A DNA stretch of 64,000 bases, taken from positions 620,001 through 684,000 of the forward strand of contig CP138932.1 in NCBI GenBank assembly GCA_047125605.1, read 5' to 3'. Shown piece by piece: positions 30,863 to 40,489 of the stretch (within the stretch, counting starts at the first letter, position 1; each line of letters begins with the position of its first letter). Under the pieces are notes generated by a model. It did not search any database, was not told where the DNA came from, and saw only the letters and a list, made by a program, of their open reading frames with translations. Both the position numbers and the translations under genes were made by a program. Origin of the DNA: JAKVBK01 sp022447275. Its GTDB lineage: Bacteria > Pseudomonadota > Alphaproteobacteria > Rhodobacterales > Rhodobacteraceae.

Positions 30863-32071
30863 TTAGGTTTCTGGATCCTCAGAGCTGTCTTCCCCTGCCT
30901 GGGTCCCTTGGTTGGCTACATATCGTTTGATTGCCGCTTCTACCATCAGCGCAATATCGCGGTCCGGCATGCCGGATGCCTGCAGTTTGCGAACCTTGTC
31001 TTGAGCGGCAGGGGGCATGTGCTGGATGTATAAAACCTCATTGAGCCGATCGATTGGTATATCACCGGCCTGATCTAGTTCTGCGATCAATCCATTGTAT
31101 TCCGGCGCGCTGCGCAACTGAGCCACCTGAGTGCGGTGATAGTCCAGCGCTTCATCCTGCAGCTTGCGCAGCCTGGGATCCTCGAGCCATTGCGCGATCG
31201 TTGCTTTTACCTTTGGCAGCTGACGTTGAATGTTGGGGGCCTCGATTTCATTGCGGTCAAAGATCGAAAAATACGCCGCGTTGTACTTGTCGGCCTTGTT
31301 GTTCACGTTTCCCCGGATTTGACGCAGGAGGTAGGCCTCGCGGCTTTTTACGCCGTAGTGGTTCATTTCTGCCCAAGCGTACCCAAGGCTCTGTTCCGTT
31401 GAGCGCCATCCCGATGTGTTGAACGTCTTGTCCAGTGCTTTGCCTGATCCGTTGACCCAATTCTGATCCTGCATCCGCTGTGCCAATTCCGGCTTGCCTC
31501 CTGCGGATTTCACATGGGGGCGGTGGATGCCGAGGCGCATGTGCTCAAAGGGCCGGAACAGTGTTTTGACGCCCCAGCCCTTGTGAAAACTATCGGGCGC
31601 GGCATGGGTGTAGTTTTCTGTGACAAGGCCTGGGTTCCAATCGGTCAGGCCACTGGAGCCGAAGTAGCGCCATGTCAGAGCGATTCCATCGGTGGCGTGG
31701 GGCAGGGTGTCGATCAAATCGGTAATCCTGCCCTGCTTCAGCTTTACAGACAGAAATTCATCTGCGTCCATCACGATCAGCCAGTCGGTGTCCCGGATGT
31801 CTGGATTGGCGGTGGCAAGGCCAAGCGCGTGGGGCTGGGGTTTTTTCCCAGCAGGCACGTTATTTCTGTAGTGGCGTGCCAGTCCCATCTCCTCGAGGCG
31901 CCGTAGCATGTCATCTGTGCCGTCGTTGCACTTGTTGGTGTAGACGGAGACCTGATCGAAACCGATATGCCGGTGATAGGCCAGCCACTCCAAAAGGAAG
32001 GGCCCTTCATCCTTCATCATCGAAAGAATGCTGGCGTGGAAGTGCGCCGGATTACGACCTGCGCGTTTCAT
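30863..32071 (-). CDS. Glycosyltransferase family 2-like protein
   Basis: This 402-residue protein has the GT-A-like start ILSMMKDEGPFLLEWLAYHR (about 15-34), GFDQVSVYTNKCNDGTDDML, and the acidic metal motif WLIVMDADEFL (about 96-106). These mark the glycosyl-transferase-2 subgroup common in marine Rhodobacteraceae, often linked to capsule or exopolysaccharide genes. The C-terminal third is helical and charged with an unusual acidic end (EDSSEDPET). It stands alone between glpX and a divergent permease, so the acceptor is unknown. No signal or membrane segment is seen. Confidence 0.75.
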   Translation of the reverse strand: MKRAGRNPAHFHASILSMMKDEGPFLLEWLAYHRHIGFDQVSVYTNKCNDGTDDMLRRLEEMGLARHYRNNVPAGKKPQPHALGLATANPDIRDTDWLIVMDADEFLSVKLKQGRITDLIDTLPHATDGIALTWRYFGSSGLTDWNPGLVTENYTHAAPDSFHKGWGVKTLFRPFEHMRLGIHRPHVKSAGGKPELAQRMQDQNWVNGSGKALDKTFNTSGWRSTEQSLGYAWAEMNHYGVKSREAYLLRQIRGNVNNKADKYNAAYFSIFDRNEIEAPNIQRQLPKVKATIAQWLEDPRLRKLQDEALDYHRTQVAQLRSAPEYNGLIAELDQAGDIPIDRLNEVLYIQHMPPAAQDKVRKLQASGMPDRDIALMVEAAIKRYVANQGTQAGEDSSEDPET

Positions 32072-32332
32072 TTTGCCTCATTGGGCATTGCCAGTTCCTT
32101 TTCACACCGCGTTTTGTCTTGCCTTTGCACAGAGCGGCCAGACCTCGTTGCAGCACTCAAGTGCCCTTATCAAACGGGCCTAAACGCACATACCGCACGC
32201 CCATGTCTATTTTTAGGCATGCCTGGCAGTGCTTGCCAATGCCCGCATCGGAGAGGGCCACGGCGAAGTGCCGCGCTTTTCATTCCCAAAGCACTGTGAC
32301 ACAGCAGGCGCATAAAGGGAGGATCTGCTGTC

Positions 32333-33235
32333 GTGTCGGGCTTTAGAGGGATACCCGCGCTTATAGCCGCCGGCACGATCTGGGGGCTATCGCCGCTATA
32401 TTACAAGCTTTTGGAGCACGTGCCCCCAGCGGAAGTACTGGCACACCGCACGGTGTGGTCGTTCATATTCTTTGCGCTTTTGCTGTTTTTTCAGGGCCGC
32501 TTGGGGCAGCTTGTGCCGCTTGTGCGTCGACAGTGGCGCTGGATTGCATTGGCATCCATAATGATATCGGTGAATTGGTTTCTATTCATCTATGCAATCC
32601 AGGTTGATCGGGTGATCGAAGCCTCTTTGGGCTACTACATCTTTCCACTTGTAGCCGTTGCCACGGGCCGCCTCGTGTTCAAAGAACGCCTGGGAGCTTT
32701 GCAATGGATCGCTGTCGCCCTTGCGGTTCTAGCCGTCAGCGTTCTAACGGTTGGGTTGCAGGTTGTCCCGGCGATCAGTCTTGTGCTTGCAACAACCTTC
32801 GGGTTGTACGGTGTGATTAAGAAGAAGTTGGATGCCGGCCCTGTCTTGACTGTCACAGCGGAGGTGTTTCTGCTTCTGCCCCTGTTCATTCTGACATTTG
32901 CTTATCTCGCGGGCACAGCCCAGTTGCAGGCCACCAGTGCCAGAGACATTACGATCCTGATGTGTTCCGGCCCATTAACGGCCGGGCCGCTGATCCTTTT
33001 CACGGTTGGGGCGCGCCGCGTGCGGATGGCAACGGTTGGCTTGGTGCAATATATCAATCCGACCTTGCAATTTTCATGCGCGGTGATCGTTTTCGGAGAA
33101 CCCTTCACGCGCTGGCACGCGATCGCCTTTTCCCTGATCTGGGTTGCGCTTGCGCTCTATTCCTTCAGCGCCTTCGGCCGTGATCGCATCGCGCGAAAGA
33201 ATGCATCAGAGGGATACGCATCGCAAACGGGCTAA
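32333..33235 (+). CDS. rarD: RarD-like EamA/DMT-family permease
   Basis: The 300-residue inner-membrane protein has about ten helices and two EamA halves (GTIWGLSPLYYKLLEHVPP at 14-32, and the second half from about 150). The segments EVLAHRTVWSF and ASLGYYIFPL are characteristic of the RarD subfamily. I chose the GTG start at 32333 because GGAGG lies at suitable spacing upstream and no ATG is nearer. The substrate of RarD transporters is not established. The 260 bp upstream hold the divergent promoters with the glycosyltransferase gene. Confidence 0.85.
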   Translation: MSGFRGIPALIAAGTIWGLSPLYYKLLEHVPPAEVLAHRTVWSFIFFALLLFFQGRLGQLVPLVRRQWRWIALASIMISVNWFLFIYAIQVDRVIEASLGYYIFPLVAVATGRLVFKERLGALQWIAVALAVLAVSVLTVGLQVVPAISLVLATTFGLYGVIKKKLDAGPVLTVTAEVFLLLPLFILTFAYLAGTAQLQATSARDITILMCSGPLTAGPLILFTVGARRVRMATVGLVQYINPTLQFSCAVIVFGEPFTRWHAIAFSLIWVALALYSFSAFGRDRIARKNASEGYASQTG

Positions 33236-33451
33236 TCGGCCCAGAGGCACGCGCATCTCAGGCCGCTTTGGTGCTAAAGCGCCAAGTGTTGCCAGTGTCT
33301 TGCAATACACACAGTCGGAAAACTCTTGTTCCTGCCTATCGATATCTCTTTCGGAGGGCGTGAGGGCAGGGTAACACCTTTAATAAAACAGTGATATGTC
33401 GAGCCGAGTGCTGCCTTGCTCGGATCACATCGGCCAAGGGATGTCGAGAGT

Positions 33452-35221
33452 ATGGCAAAATTGGCTGGTCTTTCAGCGATTAATGGGCCTGGTCTGGTCG
33501 CAATCGGGGCTGCCACCCTTTTGGTGGGAACAGTCGCCTACATGGCGGTCATGCGTCCCGAAGATGGGCCCGCTCCGGAACTGACAGCGGTGACGCCTCC
33601 CGTTCAGGAAGTGACGACGAAAAGCCCCGAGGTTGGGGATGCCGCCGCGACCGGTGAGCCCGAGGCGGTTGCTGAAAACACAACAACCGAAACGCCGGCA
33701 GAGCCCGAACAATCCACAGTCACTGAGGACGTTCCAATTGAGCCTGAGGCCCCGTCGATTGTGGCCCCCGCTTTTGATGTTGTGCGCGTGGATGGGAAAG
33801 GGTTTGCCACCGTGTCGGGCACGGCACCAGGCGGATATGATGTGGATATCCTGATTGATGGTGCTGCGTTTACACAGACGAAAGCTCTGCCCGACGGCAC
33901 GTTTGCCGCTTTGTTTGATGTTCCTGTGATTGCGTTGCCGCAGGTTCTCAGCCTTGTGGCGATTGCGCCGGATGGCAGCCGCAGCGAGTCCGAAGCCAGC
34001 ATCATTGTCGCCCCACTGCTGACCGTGGTGGCAGAAGTCGCACCGGAGCAGGACGCTAGCCCGGAACCTAAAGTGGAGCCTGAAGAGCAAAGCGTGGTTG
34101 AGCCCACTGAGGAGCCTGTGACAGACCCCACCCCCGCGCCAGAAGAAGCCCCCAACATTGACGCTGGGTCCGAAACGGAGCCCGCGCCTGCACCCCAAGA
34201 CGAGACACCAGCCGTAAAGGATGACGAGAATTCTTCGGTACAGGAGAACGCGTCTGCTCTGGAGCAGGTAGAGGCCGAAGCGGATCAGACTGACACGCCA
34301 ATACGCCCTGAACCAGTGCAAGAGCCTGTAACGCCTGAGGCTGCAGAAACATCTGACCCGCAACTGCAGGAGCAACCCGCAGCGCCTGAAGAGAGCGCTG
34401 ATCCCGTAGAGGATGTCGAAGAGGCTGAACCGCCGCGCGTTGCAATAGAGGTGCCCGTTGCGCCATCTAATCCCGTTGCCGCTGAGACACCCAAGGCCCC
34501 AAGCGATGCTGCCACGGTACAGCCTGGCACAGCGGTGCTGTCACAGGGGCCAGACCTTGCAAACCCGGATGCGCCGCCTGCTGCCGTGTCCGTATCCGAA
34601 GTCGAGGATCAGCCCGTAGAAGTCGAGGATCAGCCGGTAGAAGTGGCGCGGGTCTCAGGTGCGCCGGCGCTACTGATTGCGGATGACGATGGGGTACGCG
34701 TTTTGCAGCCTGCCAATGCTGAGGCCAGCCGCGCTGGTGTCACCGTGGATGCGATTGGCTATGATGAAAGCGGCCAGGTGACCGTGTCTGGCCGCGCAAA
34801 TCCCGGCCCGCCGCCTGCGCGTGTGCGTCTCTATCTCGACAATGCTGCGGTCGCTTTTGTAGAGGCCCGCGCCAACGGCACTTACGATGTGAACCTCGAT
34901 ACAGTTGCCGCCGGCGACTACACTTTACGGGTCGATGAGGTGAACGCCGACGGCGAAGTCACCTCCCGCTATGAAACACCGTTCCGGCGCGAGGCGCCGC
35001 AACGCCTTGCGGATTTGGCGGCGCAAACGTCCCGTTCTGAAACGGGCGAAGTGCAGCCCATTTCCGCGATCACAGTCCAGCCGGGTAACACATTGTGGGC
35101 AATCGCATCTGATCGCTATGGAGAGGGCTTTTCCTACGTGCGCATCTTTGAGGCCAACCGGGACAAGATCCGTGATCCTGACTTAATCTATCCGGGTCAG
35201 GTGTTCGATCTTCCGGACTGA
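33452..35221 (+). CDS. Membrane-anchored Pro/Glu-rich protein with C-terminal LysM domain
   Basis: The 589-residue protein has one N-terminal membrane helix (about 12-33), a first Ig-like module (GFATVSGTAPGGYDVDILID), a long disordered Pro/Glu/Ala/Val-rich linker (about 190-390), a second similar module (GQVTVSGRANPGPPPARVRL), and a LysM peptidoglycan-binding domain (TVQPGNTLWAIASDRYGEGF to PGQVFDLP). It is anchored in the inner membrane with LysM reaching the cell wall. Similar LysM proteins are conserved in the order. The ATG at 33452 with GAGAG upstream is preferred to an in-frame start at 33416. The linker contains a tandem VEDQPVEVEDQPVEV repeat. Confidence 0.8.
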   Translation: MAKLAGLSAINGPGLVAIGAATLLVGTVAYMAVMRPEDGPAPELTAVTPPVQEVTTKSPEVGDAAATGEPEAVAENTTTETPAEPEQSTVTEDVPIEPEAPSIVAPAFDVVRVDGKGFATVSGTAPGGYDVDILIDGAAFTQTKALPDGTFAALFDVPVIALPQVLSLVAIAPDGSRSESEASIIVAPLLTVVAEVAPEQDASPEPKVEPEEQSVVEPTEEPVTDPTPAPEEAPNIDAGSETEPAPAPQDETPAVKDDENSSVQENASALEQVEAEADQTDTPIRPEPVQEPVTPEAAETSDPQLQEQPAAPEESADPVEDVEEAEPPRVAIEVPVAPSNPVAAETPKAPSDAATVQPGTAVLSQGPDLANPDAPPAAVSVSEVEDQPVEVEDQPVEVARVSGAPALLIADDDGVRVLQPANAEASRAGVTVDAIGYDESGQVTVSGRANPGPPPARVRLYLDNAAVAFVEARANGTYDVNLDTVAAGDYTLRVDEVNADGEVTSRYETPFRREAPQRLADLAAQTSRSETGEVQPISAITVQPGNTLWAIASDRYGEGFSYVRIFEANRDKIRDPDLIYPGQVFDLPD

Positions 35222-35335
35222 AGTTACCCCTTGCAGCCTTTTTCGATTGTTGGGGTGAAAACCAGCGTCTGTCTGGCAATCACACTTCATGGCGCCTACC
35301 TTAACGCGCTGATGGTGTTCAAAGGGGTTTAGGGC

Positions 35336-37159
35336 TTGGCAAATGCTGACCTGACTGATGCGGAAGTCGCCCGCGAGGAACGCGCCCGTGGCGTTGACGT
35401 AGTCGCACAAGTACTGCCCTACATCTGGCCGCCGGGCGAACGCGGTATAAAGGTGCGCGTCGTCATTGCCATGGCAGCCCTTGTCATGGCCAAGATCGTG
35501 GCTGTCTCAACCCCGTTCTTTTACAAGGAAGCTGTTGACGCACTGTCAGGAGATACGCCTGACAGTGGCACCGTGTTTGCCCTTGGAGCCGTTGGTCTGA
35601 CGGTTGCCTACGGTGGAGCCCGGCTGCTCAACATCCTGTTCCAGCAATTGCGGGATGTTGTTTTTGCCCGTGTGGCGCAGCGCGCCTTGCGCAAGCTTGC
35701 CTTACGCACGTTTCAACACATCCATGCGCTCTCGCTGAGGTTTCACATAACACGCAAAACAGGCGCCATGAGCCGCGTGATGGAGCGGGGTGTGAAGGGC
35801 GTATCTTTCCTGCTGCGCTTCCTGTTGTTTTCGATCGGGCCCCTGGTTCTTGAACTGGTGATGATTTGCGCGGTGCTAGTGACGTTGTTTGACGTGCGAT
35901 ACCTGCTTGTCGTCGTGGTGACCATGATTGCCTATGTTTGGTTCACCTTCGCGGTCACGGAATGGCGGGTGCGGATCCGGCGGCAGATGAACAACCATGA
36001 CAATGAAGCCAACCAACGGGCGATCGACAGCCTTCTGAACTTTGAAACCGTGAAGTATTTCGGGGCGGAGAGCCGCGAGGCGGAGCGCTATGATGGGGCG
36101 ATGCAGCAATATGAGGGCGCTGCGCTCAAAACCGCATGGTCTCTGGGGGCGATCAATATTGGTCAGGCGGTGATCGTAAATGCGGGCCTTGTCATTGTGA
36201 TGGTTATGGCAGCCCGCGGTGTATCTGATGGCACGCTGACAGTGGGCGATTTCGTCATGGTCAATGCCTATATGATGCAGGTCGTTGCACCGCTTGACAT
36301 GTTGGGGTTTGTCTATCGTGAAATCCGGCAGGCGCTTGTGGACATGGGAGAGATGTTTGGCCTGCTTGGCCAGCCGGCAGATGTGCTGGACAAGGAAGGC
36401 GCAGCCGAGCTGGCCGTGACTGGCGGCGCGGTTGCCCTTGACGACGTGCATTTCGGATATGATGCCGCTCGCCCCATCTTGAAGGGCGTCTCACTGTCTG
36501 TACCGGCCGGAGCGACGCTCGCAATCGTTGGGGCAACGGGTTCGGGCAAGTCTACGATCGGGCGGCTGCTGTTCCGCTTCTACGATGTTGATGGCGGCAG
36601 TTTGACAATCGACGGGCAGGATGTGCGCGACGTGACCCAGCAAAGCTTGCATAAGGCCATCGGCGTCGTGCCGCAGGATACGGTCCTGTTCAATGACACG
36701 TTGCTTTACAACATCGCCTATGGGCGCCCGGAGGCAAGCCAGACAGAGATCGAGGCTGCCGCACGGGCGGCGGAGATCCATGAGTTTATCATGGCACTAC
36801 CCGATGGCTATGACACGCAGGTGGGCGAGCGAGGGCTGAAGCTGTCCGGTGGAGAGAAGCAGCGGGTTGGCATTGCCCGCACGATTCTGAAAGACCCGCC
36901 AATCTTGCTGTTGGATGAGGCAACCTCAGCGCTTGATACTGAAACAGAGCGCGATATCCAGCGGGCCCTGCAGCGTATGGGCCGGGATCGCACGGTGATC
37001 ATGATTGCGCACCGGTTAAGTACAGTAGCGGAGGCTGACAAGATTGTGGTGCTGGATGCGGGCCGCGTTGTGGAAGAAGGCACCCATGAGGCCCTGCTCG
37101 CGAAACGGGGCCGTTACGCTGAGCTTTGGGATTATCAAAGGGCAGAAAAGGTGGGCTGA
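35336..37159 (+). CDS. Atm1/ABCB7-type ABC exporter (fused membrane and ATPase domains)
   Basis: This 607-residue half-transporter forms homodimers in the inner membrane. Six membrane helices occupy about 40-320, and the ATPase domain has Walker A GATGSGKST, signature LSGGEKQR, Walker B ILLLDEA and the H-loop IAHRLS. Motifs such as FHITRKTGAMSRVMERGVKG and NFETVKYFGAE are typical of the Atm1/HMT family that exports glutathione-linked sulfur or metal compounds. The TTG start at 35336 has AAGGGG nine bases upstream and keeps the usual family length. The exported molecule in bacteria is not settled. Confidence 0.9.
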   Translation: MANADLTDAEVAREERARGVDVVAQVLPYIWPPGERGIKVRVVIAMAALVMAKIVAVSTPFFYKEAVDALSGDTPDSGTVFALGAVGLTVAYGGARLLNILFQQLRDVVFARVAQRALRKLALRTFQHIHALSLRFHITRKTGAMSRVMERGVKGVSFLLRFLLFSIGPLVLELVMICAVLVTLFDVRYLLVVVVTMIAYVWFTFAVTEWRVRIRRQMNNHDNEANQRAIDSLLNFETVKYFGAESREAERYDGAMQQYEGAALKTAWSLGAINIGQAVIVNAGLVIVMVMAARGVSDGTLTVGDFVMVNAYMMQVVAPLDMLGFVYREIRQALVDMGEMFGLLGQPADVLDKEGAAELAVTGGAVALDDVHFGYDAARPILKGVSLSVPAGATLAIVGATGSGKSTIGRLLFRFYDVDGGSLTIDGQDVRDVTQQSLHKAIGVVPQDTVLFNDTLLYNIAYGRPEASQTEIEAAARAAEIHEFIMALPDGYDTQVGERGLKLSGGEKQRVGIARTILKDPPILLLDEATSALDTETERDIQRALQRMGRDRTVIMIAHRLSTVAEADKIVVLDAGRVVEEGTHEALLAKRGRYAELWDYQRAEKVG

Positions 37160-37300
37160 CGGTCTGATTGCCCGTGCCTTCATTGGGCCGTCCCAAGGTT
37201 TGCAAATGGCACCTATTGAGTATTTTTAAGACAAAGACGCTGGCTTTCTCACGCGCGACATAGAGGCAGGCCCGCCGCAGTCGCCTTAAGGCCTATACGC

Positions 37301-38006
37301 CTACAGCTGGTCTCCGCCGGACACGGTGAGCACCTCACCGGTGATCGCGGCTGCTTGATCGCTGGCGAGGAATCGGACAGCATTGGCAATATCCTGCGGC
37401 GTGGCCAGTTTTCCCAGCGCGGTGTCTTTTAAGAACAGTTCAGTCAGGCCTTCGGGGCGCTCAGCTTGGTCTGTGTTCACGGCACCTGGGGCAACCGCGT
37501 TCACCCCTATACCTTTTGGCCCCAGCGTTTTTGCTGCCGCTTTTGTCCAAGTATCCAACGCCGCTTTGGAGGCAGAGTAGAGCGGGGCAGCCTGGGCCGG
37601 CAGACGGGCATTCATGGACGATCTATTCACCACAGACGCACCGGGCTTCAGATGGGGCAGTGCGTACCCCAGCATTTGTGCAGGCGCTGCGCTATTGATA
37701 GCGAAGAGATGCGCCATGCCCCCTGCATCGATGTTTTCGTAGTCATTGCTAGAGCTCGCGCCCGCATTGTTCACAATCAGGTTAATTCGGCCGAACTGAT
37801 CCAGTGCTGCTTCTATGACCTGTTGCGCAGCCTCGGGTTTGGTAGAGGTTAGCCCGTGTGTATTCGGCATATGGCAGCCGCTCTTCTAGCGCATCTATGG
37901 GATGGGTATGCCAGTGCAGCAGGAAAGCGTGATCTTTTGACATGTCCCGCGCGATCGTGGCGCCCAAACCCCGGGCCGCGCCCGTAACAATGGCCGGTTT
38001 TTTCAT
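37301..38006 (-). pseudogene. Short-chain dehydrogenase/reductase with one frameshift
   Basis: The NAD(P)-binding start MKKPAIVTGAARGLGATIAR (from 38006) runs in one frame to ANLYQT. After a run of three C on the minus strand (plus 37835-37837) the frame is lost and continues as EAAQQVIEAALDQFGRINLI, INLIVNNAGASS, the catalytic Ser/Tyr/Lys set (RSSMN, YSASKAAL) and TGEVLTVSGGDQ in the neighbouring frame. Removing one C restores an SDR of about 234 residues. Everything else is intact. It may be a recent loss or a sequencing error. The substrate is unknown. Confidence 0.75.
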
Positions 38007-38224
38007 TTACCAGTTACCGGTGGAACGAAGCGCCGCTAAGTTGTTTTTTAGACGCCTAGACTGGGTGCCAGCGCTACAAAGTAGGCGGTTTTCTATCCTA
38101 TTTAATCGGTCTGCACATGAGGAGATGCAATATGCTACGGACATGTGTCACACCTCTCGCGATTGATTGATTGGTTGTTGCAGGTAAAACCCGCTAGCTG
38201 TTTTGGGCAGGTAATGAGGACGAT

Positions 38225-38998
38225 ATGACAGGCATGACGCATTCTTGGTCTTTGGCCGCCCGTTCCGGCTTTTCAGCACGGCGCCTAGCCGTGGCTTTGC
38301 TTGGAGTGCTTTGCCTTGCAATGCCGCTTCTGCCTGAGCGTGGTCATGCACAACAAGCCCAGCCCGGCGTTTTGCTTGAGTTGTTCACTTCGCAGGGGTG
38401 TTCCTCTTGCCCGCCTGCGGATGCTCTGCTGGCTGAGCTTGCTGCGAACCAGTCAGAGATTATCCCTCTCGCCCTGCATGTGGACTACTGGGACTATATC
38501 GGCTGGAAAGATACCTTCGCAGACGCGGCCTACACCTTGCGGCAGAAATCCTATGCGCGGGCCATGCAGGCGCGGACGGTTTATACGCCGCAGATGATCG
38601 TGGCCGGGCAGGATGTGATCGTTGGAGCCAAACCCATGGACCTGGGCAAGCATCTCCAAAACCATTTGATGCAAGGGCCGCAAGTTGGGATGTCGGCGCA
38701 AAGAAACGGAGATGCGCTGTCGGTCGTGGTGGATGCCATAGCTGGCCCCGCCAAGAGCGGCTACGTTGTCGAATTGGTGCGGTATTTGCCTCAAGCGACC
38801 GTTCTGGTGACCCGCGGCGAAAATGCCGGTGCCAACCTGACGCACGTGAATATCGTCACCCGATGGGAGCGCCTTGCGGAGTGGAGCGGCGCGGCCCCTT
38901 TTGAACTGAATGTCTCGATCGACGGCGAAGAGCCGATTGTATTGATCGTGCAGCAGGCAGGGTTTGGCCCGGTGCTGGCGGCATCACGGATCGAGTAA
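38225..38998 (+). CDS. Secreted DUF1223 (thioredoxin-fold-like) protein
   Basis: The 257-residue protein has an Arg-rich N-terminus and signal sequence (hydrophobic about 20-36, cleaved near GHA-Q). It is followed by the DUF1223 hallmark LLELFTSQGCSSCPPADALL (CxxC at about 59-62), HVDYWDYIGWKDTFA and TPQMIVAGQ. The CSSC pair resembles a thioredoxin active site, so a periplasmic redox role is plausible but unproven for this family. It stands alone with about 215 bp of non-coding sequence upstream. Confidence 0.85.
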   Translation: MTGMTHSWSLAARSGFSARRLAVALLGVLCLAMPLLPERGHAQQAQPGVLLELFTSQGCSSCPPADALLAELAANQSEIIPLALHVDYWDYIGWKDTFADAAYTLRQKSYARAMQARTVYTPQMIVAGQDVIVGAKPMDLGKHLQNHLMQGPQVGMSAQRNGDALSVVVDAIAGPAKSGYVVELVRYLPQATVLVTRGENAGANLTHVNIVTRWERLAEWSGAAPFELNVSIDGEEPIVLIVQQAGFGPVLAASRIE

Positions 38999-39148
38999 CC
39001 CCTTCGTCTGTCTCGCGCAGATCTGTAAGAATTTTGCAAATTTTCAGCGTTATGGTCCAAAACCGACGTGAACAGGTCGTGTCGGATGCACGCTATCCCT
39101 GTGCGACTCTGTTAGGCGACGGAAAAGTCACCGAGTTAGGGCGCGCAA

Positions 39149-40447
39149 ATGCTGGACGTTCTCAATCGCAGTTGGGCCTTGTTGCTGGGTATGATGCTTC
39201 TCATGCTGGGCAATGGGGTGCAATCCACTTTGCTGGGCATTCGCGGCGCGCTTGAGGGCTTCGATACTTTCGCCCTCTCCGTCATCATGTCAGCCTATTT
39301 CGTTGGGTTCCTTGGGGGCTCTCGGATGACACCGGATTTGATCCGTCGCGTGGGCCACGTGCGCGTGTTTGCAGCACTTGCCTCGACGATCTCGGCTGTT
39401 TTGATCCTGTTTCCAACTCTGACGGACCCTATTTCGTGGACCATTGGACGCGTGTTGATCGGCTTTTGCTTCTCGGGCGTTTACGTGACTGCGGAAAGCT
39501 GGCTCAATAATTCTGTGGCCAATGAAACCCGTGGGCAGGCCCTGTCGCTATATGTTGTCGTGCAAATGGCGGGAATTGTTGCCGCGCAGGGCCTTGTCGG
39601 CCTTGGTGACCCGTCAGGCTTTGTCCTTTTTATCATTCCTTCGGTTTTGGTGTCGCTGTCATTTGCACCCATTTTGCTGTCGGTCACGCCGACGCCCGCA
39701 TTTGAAACTGCCAAGCCTATGACGCTGCGCCGCCTGTTTGAAAGCTCTCCGTTGGGATGCGTTGGTATGGTTTTGTTGGGGGGGATGTTTTCGGCGCTAT
39801 TTGGGATGTCGGCTGTTTTTGGGGCAGAGATCGGTTTGAGCGTTCCGCAGATTTCTGCATTTGTTGCAGCTATTTATGTGGGTGGATTGATCCTTCAATA
39901 CCCGATTGGCTTCCTGTCAGACCGAATGGATCGGCGGATCTTGATCCTTGCATTGTCCGCTTTGGGAGCCACTGCAGCTCTGGCCGGAGCGGCCTTTGCG
40001 GATGCGTTTGTACTGCTGTTAGTGGTGGCCTTCATCGTGGGTGGCATGTGCAATCCGCTCTACTCGCTGCTGATCGCCTATGTGAACGATTACCTCGACC
40101 CAGATGACATGGCCGCGGCCTCTGGCGGGCTGGTTTTCATCAACGGGCTTGGTGCAATTGTTGGCCCTCTTGCAACAGGTTGGTTGATGGGATCGATCGG
40201 TCCTGAAGGTTTTTTCTTGTTTCTTATGGCACTGCTGACAACACTTGGGTTGTACGCAACGTATCGGATGACTCAACGTGCCGCGCCTGCGGTCGAGGCA
40301 ACCGGCAGCTACACAACAATGATCCCCACAGCCACGCCCGTGGCCATGGAGGTCGCACAAGAGGTGTTTATCGAGGCCGTTGAAGAGGCAGCGGCAGAGG
40401 CAGTGGAAGAGCAACTTGCCGAGGGTCAGGACAACCGACCAGCCTAA
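39149..40447 (+). CDS. Major facilitator superfamily transporter (YcaD-like)
   Basis: A 432-residue inner-membrane protein with 12 predicted helices. Conserved spots are LGIRGALEGF, GFLGGSRMTP (loop 2-3), GFCFSGVYVTAESWLN and the second-half loop PIGFLSDRMDRR. These fit the YcaD/sugar-like MFS subgroup. It carries an unusual acidic C-terminal extension (EVFIEAVEEAAAEAVEEQLAE) of about 40 residues that should form a cytoplasmic helix. DUF924 follows 42 bp downstream. The substrate is unknown. Confidence 0.85.
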   Translation: MLDVLNRSWALLLGMMLLMLGNGVQSTLLGIRGALEGFDTFALSVIMSAYFVGFLGGSRMTPDLIRRVGHVRVFAALASTISAVLILFPTLTDPISWTIGRVLIGFCFSGVYVTAESWLNNSVANETRGQALSLYVVVQMAGIVAAQGLVGLGDPSGFVLFIIPSVLVSLSFAPILLSVTPTPAFETAKPMTLRRLFESSPLGCVGMVLLGGMFSALFGMSAVFGAEIGLSVPQISAFVAAIYVGGLILQYPIGFLSDRMDRRILILALSALGATAALAGAAFADAFVLLLVVAFIVGGMCNPLYSLLIAYVNDYLDPDDMAAASGGLVFINGLGAIVGPLATGWLMGSIGPEGFFLFLMALLTTLGLYATYRMTQRAAPAVEATGSYTTMIPTATPVAMEVAQEVFIEAVEEAAAEAVEEQLAEGQDNRPA

Positions 40448-40489
40448 AGGTCGGAGATCGACGATCGGCGCCAAGGAAGGAACAGGCAG

